Shown here: positions 1-8,972 of the stretch, one piece after another
Numbering within the stretch: position 1 is the first letter of the stretch
Layout: every line of letters starts with the position of its first letter
From: Simkania sp.
GTDB taxonomy: Bacteria > Chlamydiota > Chlamydiia > Chlamydiales > Rhabdochlamydiaceae
DNA: 44,003 nt
NCBI GenBank assembly: GCA_018333475.1
Contig: JAGXTH010000064.1
Span: 1 to 44,003, forward strand
Reading direction: 5' to 3'
The notes under the pieces: model-generated
Told to the model about the DNA's origin: nothing
Database searches by the model: none
Seen by the model: the letters and a program-made list of their open reading frames with translations, nothing else
Position numbers and translations under genes: made by a program

Positions 1-160
1 ATGTTTTACAAAAATTTTGAATACAACGACAAACATCTGTAAATGCTTTTGTTGCTGATATTCAATGGATTATAAAATAAAAAACAGAGACTTGTAACAC
101 AAAATAAACAACGTGTTTATGCTCAAAACTTTATATTAAAAAGTTTTTAAAACGTCTGTG
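1..160. other. AT-rich left edge, no gene identified
   Basis: AT-rich sequence downstream of rnz. A weak A/T-only inverted repeat (AAAACTTT ... AAAGTTTT, about 125-147) follows the rnz stop codon on the minus strand and could help end transcription. I see no supported gene. A short open frame ends at base 42 but is too short to interpret. Confidence 0.35.
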
Positions 161-1072
161 TTATAAAGATTTAAGAAATGGGAATACTTTTAAGTCTTCC
201 GCGATCAATACATTGGGAAATACAGCAGAAGCTTCAGTCAAAAAATCTGTAAGATCTTGATACCGAGCAGAAAAGTGCGTGAGAACTAACTGATGGACAC
301 CTGCCTCCTTGGCAATTTCGGCAGCTTGCATAGCAGTTAGGTGGTGGTGTTTTAAAGCGAGATCTTGATGTTTACTAAGATAGGTACTCTCGCAGAGAAG
401 GAGGGATGCCTTAGCCGCTGTATGAAGAGCGCCCTTGCATGGCATTGTGTCCGCAACATAAGCGAAGATATCTCCACGACGTAAATAGCTAACGTCATCT
501 AACCGTACTCTTTTGCCATGAACTTCGATATCTCCGTGAGCCTCAAGAGATTTGACAAGAGGCCCATCGACACCGAAAGAACGTAGCTTTTCTCGATCGA
601 ATTTTCTCTTGTCCCTTTCCTGGATCCTCCAACCGAGGGTATCAATCCCATGATCAAGGTAGTATGCCTCTATTCTAAATCCATCATCCTCGATGACAAG
701 CCCTTCTTTATCCACGGGATGTTCTATCACCTCAATCACTTCATGATACATGCTACCCTTGCGAAGGCGATCAAAATACACCTGTCCACTTGCGGGATAA
801 TAACAATGGATCGGGTGAGTCACTTTGTCGAGATTCAATCGCATCAGCATAGAACCTAAGCCTAGGCAATGATCTCCATGGAAATGGCTGACAAAAATAC
901 GAGTCACACAAGTAGGAGCCACATTAGCAAAGATAAACTGTCTTTGCGTGCCCTCGCCCGGATCGAAAAGCAACCCCTCATCATTCCAACGCAGTAAGTA
1001 TGCGCCATGATTACGCTGGCGAGTAGGCTGCTGGCTAGAACAACCGAGGATAACAAGATCTCGTACAGTCAT
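161..1072 (-). CDS. rnz: Ribonuclease Z (tRNA 3'-processing endonuclease)
   Basis: Metallo-beta-lactamase-fold nuclease that removes the 3' trailer of tRNA precursors in the cytoplasm. The protein has 303 residues, normal for the short bacterial form. The zinc-binding signature HFHGDH is at residues 63-68, with later ligands in ADT (about 208) and LTHFSARY near the C-terminus. The only tRNA in this window lacks an encoded CCA end, so trailer removal would be needed before CCA addition. Its start codon overlaps the stop codon of the rhomboid gene by 4 nt, so the two are probably translationally coupled. The rnz/lon/tsaB/rpsU/dnaJ neighbourhood matches the order I recall from Chlamydia. Identification is firm. 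Confidence 0.95.
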   Translation of the reverse strand: MTVRDLVILGCSSQQPTRQRNHGAYLLRWNDEGLLFDPGEGTQRQFIFANVAPTCVTRIFVSHFHGDHCLGLGSMLMRLNLDKVTHPIHCYYPASGQVYFDRLRKGSMYHEVIEVIEHPVDKEGLVIEDDGFRIEAYYLDHGIDTLGWRIQERDKRKFDREKLRSFGVDGPLVKSLEAHGDIEVHGKRVRLDDVSYLRRGDIFAYVADTMPCKGALHTAAKASLLLCESTYLSKHQDLALKHHHLTAMQAAEIAKEAGVHQLVLTHFSARYQDLTDFLTEASAVFPNVLIAEDLKVFPFLKSL

Positions 1073-2214
1073 GTGGGACTTCTGGAAAAAAGTGGAATAC
1101 GCGCAAGAAAAACACCTGTTAAACCACCGATGATGTGGGCTGTATTGGCTATATTACTCACGATTCCCTCGATGCCAAACAATTGCAATCCTAAAGAAAC
1201 CATCTGTAATAGCCCCATAGCAAGAACAAACAGCACGAGAAAAAGAATGGTGCTATTGCTCAAAGGATACCCTTCCCAAGGACTGAGTCGCTGCCTCATC
1301 CAGATAAAGCCTACCATTCCGCACACGATGCCAGAAAACCCTAGAAAATAGGGTCCACTCATGAGGTATTGTGCGACATTAGACACGATTCCAATGATGA
1401 CCATGAGTAGAGTCATCCGCCATTTGCCAGTCCTTTCTTCAATCATTCTCCCTAGAATGAGAACCCAACTCATATTGAAAAGAATATGTAAAAAATCACG
1501 ATGCAGAAGGCATGGAGTAAATGCCCTCCATAGCTCTCCCTGTCGAATTTTTTCAAATAATGGAGCTGCCGTATAGGAAGCTTGTCTCGATTGTATTCTA
1601 TCGAAAGAAATATCAAAAATTCCCTTCCAATAAGGACAATGCTCTATAGCGATGAATTGCGCTTGTACATCTGCGGGTAATGAAGGAACCTCTTTCAAAG
1701 ATTTCAGAGGATACTCATGAAGTAAGTTCTGTATGGTAACAAAGCACTGAGGAAAATCAAATAAAAGATTCCTTTGCAGGGGAGTCAAACCCACTTGCAG
1801 AGCCACCATTCCTTCTTCCTTAACAAGACGCGTTTCTTCAACAGAACTCCAAAGAAAAAGTAAAACGCACAGGGCTATGACCATATGCGTCAATGCATGG
1901 CGCCCTTTTGTTGCTGGTAGAGAACGTTCAAATTGGAGTCGTATAGGTGGCTTACCTCGGGTAACAACTTTAGGAGGTGGGACAGGGTTTTTTGGCTTTT
2001 CAAATTGTTGTAGAGCTTCTAGAGGAAGAGCCTCAAATGCAGCAAAGGCTTCCTTAGATTTTTCAAAATCCTCTTCATTGATGACCCATACAGAATAGCT
2101 ATGTTGCGTCCCTTGGAAAGACTCTTCATAGATCGCCTCGATACCCTGGTCTTGCAAAAAGTTGGTGCAAGCATAGGCTTTACGTTCATCCTCAAAACGA
2201 TTTAAGAAGCGCAT
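1069..2214 (-). CDS. Rhomboid-family intramembrane serine protease (GlpG-like)
   Basis: Membrane protease that would cleave transmembrane segments of substrate proteins. The 381-residue protein starts with a soluble region like the GlpG N-terminal domain (about 1-75), then a proline/basic linker, a first membrane segment near 108-122, a long loop, and a multi-span rhomboid core (about 225-375). In the core I see an [11 protein letters not shown] segment, the nucleophile motif GFSGIVCG, and NTAHIIGG carrying the catalytic His of the Ser-His dyad. It overlaps rnz downstream by 4 nt and the nucleotidyltransferase gene upstream by 13 nt, so the three are likely cotranscribed with lon. The substrate is unknown. 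Confidence 0.88.
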   Translation of the reverse strand: MRFLNRFEDERKAYACTNFLQDQGIEAIYEESFQGTQHSYSVWVINEEDFEKSKEAFAAFEALPLEALQQFEKPKNPVPPPKVVTRGKPPIRLQFERSLPATKGRHALTHMVIALCVLLFLWSSVEETRLVKEEGMVALQVGLTPLQRNLLFDFPQCFVTIQNLLHEYPLKSLKEVPSLPADVQAQFIAIEHCPYWKGIFDISFDRIQSRQASYTAAPLFEKIRQGELWRAFTPCLLHRDFLHILFNMSWVLILGRMIEERTGKWRMTLLMVIIGIVSNVAQYLMSGPYFLGFSGIVCGMVGFIWMRQRLSPWEGYPLSNSTILFLVLFVLAMGLLQMVSLGLQLFGIEGIVSNIANTAHIIGGLTGVFLARIPLFSRSPT

Positions 2215-2705
2215 AGTGCCTGTATTTTTTCTAGGATCTTCGATGTAGAGAGACCTGGAACTAGTTCAACGATGTGCACTCTTCCTTGATGTTTCTTGAC
2301 GATTTCTGCTTCGATGCAATTGCTACCATATTCGGCACCATTCACATGCACGTCAGGTCGTACACATTCCAACAGAGCCCTAGGATCAGTTTCTTCAAAC
2401 CACGTCACTGCATCGACAAATGCTAGAGCTGCCATCATCTGCAGACGATATTCCAAAGAAATAATGGGCCTTTTTGGGCTCTTGTACGCTTTGATGGAAC
2501 TATCTGAATTAAGAGCCACAAGTAACCGATCCGCTTGGAGCGATGCTTCATAAATAATTTGTAGATGACCGGCATGTAGAAGGTCAAAAGATCCATTAAG
2601 CGTCGCTATTGTTTTACCCTCAGCACGCCACAATGCAACTCTCTCTTGCAACCGATGGGGATCTACAATCTTAGTACTTAAGAAAGTGCCTAAGTTACTT
2701 GGCAT
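2202..2705 (-). CDS. rfaE2: RfaE2/HldE-type sugar-phosphate nucleotidyltransferase
   Basis: Cytidylyltransferase-superfamily enzyme. The nearest family by pattern is D-glycero-beta-D-manno-heptose-1-phosphate adenylyltransferase, which makes ADP-heptose for LPS core. The nucleotide-binding motif GSFDLLHAGH (HxGH) is near the N-terminus, followed by LLVALNSDSSIK and the conserved VNGAEYG segment. I chose the ATG at 2705. A longer frame uses a GTG at 2720, but both starts lie inside the 3' end of lon, so coupling to lon is likely either way. The 3' end overlaps the rhomboid start by 13 nt. The exact sugar substrate is inferred from family resemblance; other glycerol- or ethanolamine-phosphate cytidylyltransferases share the motif. 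Confidence 0.82.
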   Translation of the reverse strand: MPSNLGTFLSTKIVDPHRLQERVALWRAEGKTIATLNGSFDLLHAGHLQIIYEASLQADRLLVALNSDSSIKAYKSPKRPIISLEYRLQMMAALAFVDAVTWFEETDPRALLECVRPDVHVNGAEYGSNCIEAEIVKKHQGRVHIVELVPGLSTSKILEKIQALCAS

Positions 2706-5163
2706 TTGGGAAAGCAACACGAAACACCTCTTCGTAGTATTCTATAAAATGCACTTCGAGCCCCTTCTTTAAATAGGCTGGTAGCTCCGCAAAATCACGT
2801 TGATTGTCCTTGGGGAAAATCAAAGTTTTAACGCCGCTTCTGCGTGCTGCAATCAATTTCTCTTTAAGCCCCCCGATGGCAAGAACCTTACCGCTTAAAG
2901 TAAGCTCTCCTGTCATGCCTAAATCTTGTTTGACGGGCTCACTACGCAATAACGATAACATCGCAGTTGCCATCGTAATCCCTGCAGACGGTCCATCTTT
3001 GGGAGTTGCCCCTTCTGGAATATGCACATGCACTTGCGACTTCTCAAAAAAAGAAGCTCCAGGCGCATATTTATGCATAGAGCTCTGCAAATAACTCCAG
3101 GCAATTTGAGAAGATTCCTTCATGACATCACCGGCTTGGCCAGTGAGTTTCATTTCCGTTTTCTCAGAAGGAACGCGTATCGCTTCTATGTAGAGAGTAG
3201 CTCCACCCATGGATGTCCAGGCCAGCCCCATACATACCCCTACAGGAGTCGTCTCAAAATAACGATCTGTGGTAAAAATAGGTTTACCTAGATATCCCGC
3301 GAGACTTTTCTCTGTAATCACCTGTTTTTTGAAAGGCTGTTTTTTCTTACCCCCCTCACCGTAACGCACTACCTTGACAGCCACTTTGCGAAGAATTTTT
3401 TTCAGTGTGTTTTCCAAGGTGCGCACTCCCGCTTCTCTTGCATACCCATTGATCACATTCGCAATAGCCCCTGGAGTAAACTCGATCTGCGATGCTTTTA
3501 GCCCCATACTCTTGCGATGCCGAGGAATAAGATACCGCTTAGCAATTTGCACTTTTTCTTCAAGAATATACCCAGATAACCGCAAGATATCCATACGATC
3601 TTTCAACGGTTCAGGAATAGTGTCGAGCACGTTAGCTGTTGTAATAAAAAGCACATGAGATAAATCGCACCGCACGTCGATATAGTGATCGAGAAAATCA
3701 CGATTTTGTTCCGGATCTAATACTTCTAACAAAGCAGACGCTGGATCTCCGTGATAACTATTCCCTATCTTGTCAATTTCATCGAGCATGATCACCGGAT
3801 TCATCACTTGCGTAGATTTCAAGGCTTGCACCATCTTGCCGGGCATGGCGCCAATATAGGTTCTTCGATGTCCTTTAATTTCTGCCTCATCACGCATACC
3901 ACCAACGGAAAATCGATAAAATTGCCGGTTTAAAGCTCTTGCAATACTTTTTCCAATGCTAGTTTTACCTACTCCAGGAGGCCCTACCAAACAAATGATA
4001 CTCCCTTTTACGCCGCCCGATAGTTTGCCGACGCTAATAAACTCCAAAATTCTCTCTTTGATATCTTCCAAGCCATAATGATCTTCCGTCAGCACTTTTT
4101 CTGCTTTTTTAAGATCAAGACTTTCTTGGCTGACGATACCCCAAGGGATCACCGTAAGCCAATCGAGATAATTACGACATACTGCATATTCCGACGACTG
4201 CACTTCTAGAACTTGAAGTTTTTCTAATTCTTCATCGATCACCTTCTTAACGTCATCCGGAACTTTTCTCTTAGCTAACCGCTCCTGAAATTTTTCGACA
4301 TCGCAAGTCTTGTCATCCTTTTCAAGGCCAAGCTCTCTCTTAATTGTCTTGAGCTGCTCTCTGAGAAAAAATTCCCTCTGTGTTTTAGAAATCCCAGCTT
4401 CGATCTTTAGGTTGATACTGTTTTGCAATTTGCTCAAATCGAGCTCTTTTTTCAGCAAAACAAGCGCTTTATCAATTCTGCCTTGGAGATCGAACGTTTC
4501 TAACACTTCTTGCAACTCGTCACGTGAAGCTGTCGTAAGAGCTACAGCAAAATCTGCTAATTTTCCAGGCTCGGTGAAATCCGAATGCCCTAGAAAAATC
4601 TGTAGTTCTTCCTTGAAAAGCGGGTTGAGCTTCAAAAGTTCTTTAATCGTCGTGATAATACTGATTGAATACGCCTTGAGCTCTTTGGAAAGTCTCCCGG
4701 AAGGATCTTCATGAATTTTAATCGCAGACCGCAAATATTTTGATCTAAGCGGCTTGACAATAGAGATCCTCTTTTCCATGTTAAGGACTACCTGCGCCCC
4801 TCCCTGCTCCATGGGAATAATTCGCAAAATACGTGCCATAACGCCCACATGATGCAAATCGCTAAAGCCTATATTATAGACGTTAGCTTCTTCCTGCTTA
4901 GTCAAGAAAAGCCCCATACACTTGTGCTCAGACTTTGCTACCATCTTAAGCACTTCATAGAAAGGTCCAGGTTCAATCATGACAGGAGCTGCCATCCCTG
5001 GGAAAAAAGGTCTACGATTCAGGGGTATGACAAATACTTGCTCTGGAAAAACAGGATGCGCCTTGCTTTGTCCTTCCTCGCCTTGTATCGATTCGCGGAC
5101 CGCTTCGATCAAGATGTCTTCACTATTGTCTTCAACTGGATCTGACGTTTCATCGTGATTCAA
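2695..5163 (-). CDS. lon: ATP-dependent protease La (Lon)
   Basis: Cytoplasmic AAA+ serine protease that degrades misfolded and regulatory proteins as a ring-shaped oligomer. The 822 residues contain the N-terminal substrate-recognition domain (PLNRRPFFPGM from about residue 48), a coiled linker, the AAA module with Walker A GPPGVGKTS and Walker B IMLDEIDK, and a C-terminal protease domain with catalytic Ser about 726 in PKDGPSAG and Lys about 769 in GGLKEK. The chosen start is TTG with a GAGG Shine-Dalgarno just upstream. The next in-frame Met is near residue 57, inside the conserved domain, so the TTG start is preferred. A palindromic repeat lies in its upstream region. Confidence 0.96.
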   Translation of the reverse strand: MNHDETSDPVEDNSEDILIEAVRESIQGEEGQSKAHPVFPEQVFVIPLNRRPFFPGMAAPVMIEPGPFYEVLKMVAKSEHKCMGLFLTKQEEANVYNIGFSDLHHVGVMARILRIIPMEQGGAQVVLNMEKRISIVKPLRSKYLRSAIKIHEDPSGRLSKELKAYSISIITTIKELLKLNPLFKEELQIFLGHSDFTEPGKLADFAVALTTASRDELQEVLETFDLQGRIDKALVLLKKELDLSKLQNSINLKIEAGISKTQREFFLREQLKTIKRELGLEKDDKTCDVEKFQERLAKRKVPDDVKKVIDEELEKLQVLEVQSSEYAVCRNYLDWLTVIPWGIVSQESLDLKKAEKVLTEDHYGLEDIKERILEFISVGKLSGGVKGSIICLVGPPGVGKTSIGKSIARALNRQFYRFSVGGMRDEAEIKGHRRTYIGAMPGKMVQALKSTQVMNPVIMLDEIDKIGNSYHGDPASALLEVLDPEQNRDFLDHYIDVRCDLSHVLFITTANVLDTIPEPLKDRMDILRLSGYILEEKVQIAKRYLIPRHRKSMGLKASQIEFTPGAIANVINGYAREAGVRTLENTLKKILRKVAVKVVRYGEGGKKKQPFKKQVITEKSLAGYLGKPIFTTDRYFETTPVGVCMGLAWTSMGGATLYIEAIRVPSEKTEMKLTGQAGDVMKESSQIAWSYLQSSMHKYAPGASFFEKSQVHVHIPEGATPKDGPSAGITMATAMLSLLRSEPVKQDLGMTGELTLSGKVLAIGGLKEKLIAARRSGVKTLIFPKDNQRDFAELPAYLKKGLEVHFIEYYEEVFRVAFPNAK

Positions 5164-5543
5164 TATTTGCCTCGGGGTTTCAGCGACAGATTAGCGGATA
5201 GTTTATGGAGGTAATTGCAAAACTCAGGGTTCAATCGATTTTCTGGGCCTCTTGAGCCAGTTTTCGATTCTTTTTTGCGGGGTAATATACGAATGTTGAT
5301 ATTATCCCGCAAAAAGGAATCGAAAAACGACGAATCCTGAGTTTTGTAACAACCTCTATGGGAATTTCTACTCAATCCTGGCCTACTATACGTAAATCTC
5401 GGATAAGCCGCCCTATGAAAAAACGTATTTTTCAAGCGCTACCTGTCCGAAATCCCAGGTATTATACACAAGGATCCTCGAATACCCGAGGAAGAACTTA
5501 CCAAGATGTGAAAAAAGCCGCAACTTGGTAGAATAGGCGCTCT
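5164..5543. other. Intergenic region between divergent lon and tsaB
   Basis: 380 bp without a credible gene. It holds palindromic element copy 1 (5205-5359), a small hairpin TCCTCG/CGAGGA at 5475-5492, and a TATTAT sequence near 5459 that could be a -10 element for tsaB without a good -35. The 91-codon open frame here is made largely by the repeat and is rejected. Confidence 0.6.
5205..5359. repeat. Palindromic MITE-like element, copy 1
   Basis: Imperfect long inverted repeat of about 155 bp between the divergent lon and tsaB genes. Outer arms (ATGGAGGT ... ACCTCTAT) lead into AACTCAGG-n-TTC, then TCG-n-TTTT, then TTTTCGATTC and a pyrimidine/G stretch near the centre. The left arm carries an extra block of about 17 nt (TGG...TTGAGCCAG) that the right arm lacks. 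The same internal core recurs at 8844 and 17209. It fills much of the space where lon and tsaB promoters would be expected. Confidence 0.8.
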
Positions 5544-6080
5544 ATGGCTGATTTATTTATCGATGGCAGCTCTTCTGCCACTCTCATTGGGTTAACTAAT
5601 GGTTTGTGTCGCACTCTGCCTAGTAGGGCCCCTTCTGACGGTGTAGTGTTTCACGCCATCCAAGAACTTCTTGAAATATCCCATCTTTCCTTACAGGACC
5701 TCTCTTCCATTGCGGCAGGCAGCGGTCCCGGCTCTCACACTGGCACAAGAGCCATCGCTGCTATTGCTAAAGGGCTTGCCCTAGGATTAAAAAAACCTTT
5801 TAAACTCTTCCCCTCCCTCTTACTTTTTCTTCCACAATCAAAAGGAGCCTTAGGCACTTCGCTTCCAACAAAAAGTGGCCAATTCCATGTACTCACATAT
5901 GATACTCTAACACTCCAAGTGATGCATAATGGCTTGATGTCTTCCGACGCTTTAGACGCTCTTAAACCCAGCTTAGATGCTTTTGGCTATGACTATTCTC
6001 CCTGCCATTTAGCAAACTTTATAAAAGCTACGGCATCCTCGTCACTCAACACTTCTCTTGACTACCTAAATTTTCCTTGA
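5544..6080 (+). CDS. tsaB: tRNA threonylcarbamoyladenosine biosynthesis protein TsaB
   Basis: TsaB (YeaZ) partners TsaD and TsaE in making the t6A37 modification of ANN-decoding tRNAs. The start FIDGSSSATLIGLTNG and the central AAGSGPGSHTGTRAIAAIAKGLALG stretch match the ASKHA-fold N-lobe and dimerisation helix of TsaB. At 178 residues it is shorter than the usual 220-230, so the C-terminal lobe is reduced, as I recall for chlamydial homologues. It precedes rpsU and dnaJ on the same strand, matching Chlamydia order. It is not an active protease despite older gcp-type names. Confidence 0.88.
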   Translation: MADLFIDGSSSATLIGLTNGLCRTLPSRAPSDGVVFHAIQELLEISHLSLQDLSSIAAGSGPGSHTGTRAIAAIAKGLALGLKKPFKLFPSLLLFLPQSKGALGTSLPTKSGQFHVLTYDTLTLQVMHNGLMSSDALDALKPSLDAFGYDYSPCHLANFIKATASSSLNTSLDYLNFP

Positions 6081-6139
6081 GCAACATTCCTGCAACTTTA
6101 GATTGCCCAAATTTTGCCTTGAAGCGTAACATCTTGCAA

Positions 6140-6158
6140 TTGTAGAAAGCATCTACAA
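6140..6158. terminator. Hairpin between tsaB and rpsU
   Basis: TTGTAGA/TCTACAA, a 7-bp stem with a 5-nt loop, followed by an A-rich tract and no T run. It could be a weak terminator or a processing hairpin before rpsU. Confidence 0.35.
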
Positions 6159-6232
6159 AAATAAACGGGCGTGGTTGCAGATCGCATCTCACGCTAACAT
6201 TGAATTAACCCAAGGTCATCAAAAAGGTCCGC

Positions 6233-6430
6233 ATGCCCAGCGTAAAAGTCCGCACTGGCGAACCCATCGATAAAGCCCTTCGTGCTCTCAAAAAAAAGTT
6301 AGACAAAGAAGGGATTATGAAATCCGCCAAAGCTCATCGTTTCTATGATAAACCTTCTGTAAAAATGCGTGCTAAGTCTAAAGCAGCACTTAAATACAAG
6401 AAGACTAAGAATAGCCATTCTAATTTCTAA
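6233..6430 (+). CDS. rpsU: 30S ribosomal protein S21
   Basis: Small basic protein of the 30S platform, important for translation initiation. The 65 residues start [26 protein letters not shown], the typical S21 N-terminus, and end with a Lys-rich tail. It sits just before dnaJ, an order shared with Chlamydia. The -35-like bases of the dnaJ promoter overlap its last codons. Identification is firm. Confidence 0.95.
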   Translation: MPSVKVRTGEPIDKALRALKKKLDKEGIMKSAKAHRFYDKPSVKMRAKSKAALKYKKTKNSHSNF

Positions 6431-6453
6431 TCTTGTGTGGTTGCCACTATAGA
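6425..6453 (+). promoter_or_regulatory. Candidate sigma66 promoter of dnaJ
   Basis: A TATAGA -10-like hexamer at 6448-6453 lies 17 bp from TTCTAA at 6425-6430, a weak -35. Transcription would start near 6460, inside the CIRCE element, the usual arrangement for HrcA repression. The -10 is a fair match and the -35 is poor, so this is an inference supported mainly by the CIRCE position. Confidence 0.45.
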
Positions 6454-6455
6454 GG

Positions 6456-6482
6456 TTAGCACTCTTGAATAGGGATTGCTAA
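6456..6482 (+). promoter_or_regulatory. CIRCE element (HrcA operator) upstream of dnaJ
   Basis: TTAGCACTC, a 9-nt spacer, then GATTGCTAA. This matches the CIRCE consensus (TTAGCACTC-N9-GAGTGCTAA) at 17 of 18 arm positions with the exact spacer length. It is 51 nt before the dnaJ ATG. It implies that dnaJ is repressed by HrcA and induced on heat shock independently of rpsU. Confidence 0.92.
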
Positions 6483-6533
6483 ATAGTCCCTGCAGCGGTA
6501 CAATCAATCCCTAAACCACCTTGATTATATTTT

Positions 6534-7688
6534 ATGGCTGATTACTACGGAGTCCTTGGAATTTCACGTGATGCTTCTCAAGAAGACATCAAAAAAGCTT
6601 ATCGAAAAAATGCACTCAAGCATCACCCTGACCGCAACCCGGGAGATGCCGAAGCTGAACGTAAGTTCAAGCAAATTTCTGAAGCTTATGAAGTTTTAAG
6701 TGACGAAAATAAACGCAGGATCTATGACCAATACGGCGCTGATGCCCTTAAAGCAGGTGCATCTGGAGCTTCAGGTGGTGGTCCTGGCTTTTCTTCTATG
6801 GAAGAAGCTCTACGCACTTTCATGGGCGCATTTGGTAGTGGTGGCGCTGGTGGCGAGTCTATTTTCGACTCTATTTTCGGGTTTGAATCCGATGGTGGCG
6901 ATTCCAATGCTCGGCAAGGCGCTAGCAAAAAAATGACGATGGACCTCTCTTTTGAAGAGGCCGTTAAAGGCATCGAAAAAGAAATTGCCATCACGAATCT
7001 TGTCACCTGTTCTAAATGCCATGGATTGGGAGCTGCTAGCGAAAAAGGCATTAAAACCTGCTCCCGTTGTCAGGGACGAGGGCAAATTCACCAAAGCCGT
7101 GGCTTCTTTAGCATGACAACAACCTGTCCACAATGTGGCGGACAGGGTCAAACGATCACCGATCCTTGCACAGAATGTCAAGGACAAGGTCAAGTTAAGC
7201 AAAAGCAAAAAGTCGACGTAAAGATCCCCCCTGGTGTCGATACCGGAATGCGTCTACGCATGTCCGGCCATGGAGACGCTGGTGTCGGTGGCGGTCCTCC
7301 TGGAGATCTCTATATCTCTATCAACGTGAAACCTCATGAAGTGTTCCAAAGACAGGGAGATGACGTTCGCATTGATTTGCCTATCAGTTTTTCTGAAGCA
7401 GCTCTTGGTTGCAAGAAAGAGCTCCCATCTCCACATGGTCACACCTGTCGCATTCAAATTGTTGAGGGTTCCCAATCGGGCAAAGTGATGCGCGTACGGG
7501 GCGAGGGCATTCCTAATGTGCACGGACAAGGTAAGGGCGATTTACTGATCCACCTCATTGTCGAAACTCCTGTTAGCCTAAGTGACAAGCAAAAAGATCT
7601 CCTACGTTCTTTCGCCGAACTAGAAAAAGAACACAACTCTCCACGTAAACGTGGGTTTCTCGATAAAGTCAAAGCCTTTTTTGCCTGA
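6534..7688 (+). CDS. dnaJ: Chaperone protein DnaJ (Hsp40)
   Basis: Co-chaperone that delivers unfolded clients to DnaK and stimulates its ATPase. The 384 residues show the full type I layout: J domain (about 4-68) with HPD in KHHPDRNPG, a Gly-rich linker (about 75-125), four CxxCxGxG zinc motifs ([32 protein letters not shown]) and two C-terminal substrate-binding beta domains. The upstream CIRCE element points to HrcA control. A hairpin follows the stop codon. Identification is firm. Confidence 0.97.
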   Translation: MADYYGVLGISRDASQEDIKKAYRKNALKHHPDRNPGDAEAERKFKQISEAYEVLSDENKRRIYDQYGADALKAGASGASGGGPGFSSMEEALRTFMGAFGSGGAGGESIFDSIFGFESDGGDSNARQGASKKMTMDLSFEEAVKGIEKEIAITNLVTCSKCHGLGAASEKGIKTCSRCQGRGQIHQSRGFFSMTTTCPQCGGQGQTITDPCTECQGQGQVKQKQKVDVKIPPGVDTGMRLRMSGHGDAGVGGGPPGDLYISINVKPHEVFQRQGDDVRIDLPISFSEAALGCKKELPSPHGHTCRIQIVEGSQSGKVMRVRGEGIPNVHGQGKGDLLIHLIVETPVSLSDKQKDLLRSFAELEKEHNSPRKRGFLDKVKAFFA

Positions 7689-7708
7689 TTTTGACACGTT
7701 TAAAGAGT

Positions 7709-7743
7709 AGACCGCTTTCGAAGTCTTAGCTTCAAAGCGGTCT
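7709..7743 (+). terminator. Hairpin after dnaJ
   Basis: AGACCGCTTT pairs with AAAGCGGTCT in a 10-bp stem, extended inward by GAAG/CTTC with one bulged base. No T run follows. It is a likely transcription end or mRNA-stabilising structure for dnaJ. Confidence 0.6.
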
Positions 7744-7758
7744 GCTGGAATAAAACAA

Positions 7759-8856
7759 ATGATTTACACCTATGTCGCGATTTTGCTACACAACCAAAAT
7801 ATGGAAAAAGGTGTTATTATCGTCACAGGTTCGAGTGGAAGAATCGGAGCCAATGTGGTTCAACGCCTTGGCACCGACTATCGAATCGTAGGATTTGAAC
7901 TATTAAAAGCGCTCTATGCTTCGAGTAACGAGGAACTTGTACCTGTTGACATCGGTTCCGATGAAAGCGTTCATCAAGCCTTTACCCACATCCGTCACTT
8001 CTATGGAAATAAGATCAGCGCTGTCATCCATCTAGCTGCTTATTACAGCTTTTCCGACCAAAATTATGCTAATTACGAACGTATTACCGTCCGAGGTACA
8101 GAAAGGCTCTTGCGGACACTGCAAAATTTTGAAGTAGGGCAATTTATTTTTTCAAGCACCATGCTCGTACATGCCCCATGTGCACTCAATCAGTCCATCA
8201 ATGAAAATTCTCTCGTAGAGCCAAAATGGGCCTACCCTCGCTCAAAAGTAGCAACAGAACAAATCATTCATGAACTCCGAGGAAACATCCCAACAGTTAT
8301 CCTACGCATTGCAGGTGTTTATGATGATCACTGTCACTCTATTCCTATAGCCAATCAAATCCAACGCATCTATGAAAAACAACTAGAAGCACACCTTTTC
8401 TCTGGAGATCTTCACAGCGGTGCTTCTTTTATGCACATGGATGATCTTGTCGACGCTATCGTTTTATGCGTAAATCAAAGAGATAGATTGCCTCCAGAGA
8501 TCACTCTGCTTCTTGGAGAGCCTGTCTCATTGAGTTATGTTGACCTGCAAAACCAGATCAGCCACCTGCTTTTTGATAAAGATATCAAAACCTTTTCAAT
8601 CCCTAAACCTCTTGCTAAAATCGGAGCTTATCTTCAAAACTCCATACCCTTTGTCCCGCATTCTTTCATCAAACCTTGGATGATCGATATTGCAGATGAT
8701 AATTATACTCTCGACATCTCCTTAGCCAAACGTATTTTGGGATGGGAACCTAAAAGAAATCTTGAGAACACTCTTCCCCTAATGATCGAAGAATTAAAAA
8801 AGAATCCTGCTTATTGGTACAAAAATAACGGCCTTAAGCCCTCAGAGCCTGTTTAA
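7759..8856 (+). CDS. NAD-dependent epimerase/dehydratase (extended SDR)
   Basis: Extended short-chain dehydrogenase, probably acting on a nucleotide sugar or related metabolite in the cytoplasm. The cofactor loop TGSSGRIG lies close to the N-terminus, a HLAAYYS segment follows, and the catalytic Tyr-Lys pair is in AYPRSK. The FMHMDDLVDA segment is typical of this group. A second start at 7801 (14 codons in) fits the family's short N-terminus better, but neither has a clear ribosome site. The last residues and the TAA stop are encoded by the tip of palindromic element copy 2, so the original C-terminus may have been replaced. The substrate is unknown. It is followed on the same strand by the SPW/VKOR-like gene. 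Confidence 0.83.
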   Translation: MIYTYVAILLHNQNMEKGVIIVTGSSGRIGANVVQRLGTDYRIVGFELLKALYASSNEELVPVDIGSDESVHQAFTHIRHFYGNKISAVIHLAAYYSFSDQNYANYERITVRGTERLLRTLQNFEVGQFIFSSTMLVHAPCALNQSINENSLVEPKWAYPRSKVATEQIIHELRGNIPTVILRIAGVYDDHCHSIPIANQIQRIYEKQLEAHLFSGDLHSGASFMHMDDLVDAIVLCVNQRDRLPPEITLLLGEPVSLSYVDLQNQISHLLFDKDIKTFSIPKPLAKIGAYLQNSIPFVPHSFIKPWMIDIADDNYTLDISLAKRILGWEPKRNLENTLPLMIEELKKNPAYWYKNNGLKPSEPV

Positions 8857-8953
8857 AATCTAAAGTTCTGTCGATTTTTGGGTTCTTTTGAACCGTTTTT
8901 TCGATTCAAAAGAACCCAAAAATCGACAGAACTTTAGATTTTAAACAGGCTCT
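8844..8953. repeat. Palindromic MITE-like element, copy 2 (perfect 49-bp arms)
   Basis: A perfect inverted repeat with 49-bp arms around a 12-nt loop (8893-8904). The arms run from AGAGCCTG to TTCTTTTGAA. The internal sequence TTC-n-GTCGATTTT ... TTTTGAACCG ... TTTTCGATTC aligns with the core of copies 1 and 3. Transcribed, it would form one very stable hairpin. I see no clear target-site duplication at the ends. Confidence 0.93.
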
Positions 8954-8972
8954 TACAGGATTTAGCACGTCA

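Noticed and set aside
5160-5435. 91-codon minus-strand open frame upstream of lon
   Set aside because: It runs through palindromic element copy 1, has no family resemblance and no convincing ribosome site; its openness follows from the repeat.
8844-8953. Reading the perfect palindrome as an ordinary terminator only
   Set aside because: Arms of 49 bp with a core shared by other loci and overlap with a coding end fit a mobile or dispersed element better, although it may also stop transcription.
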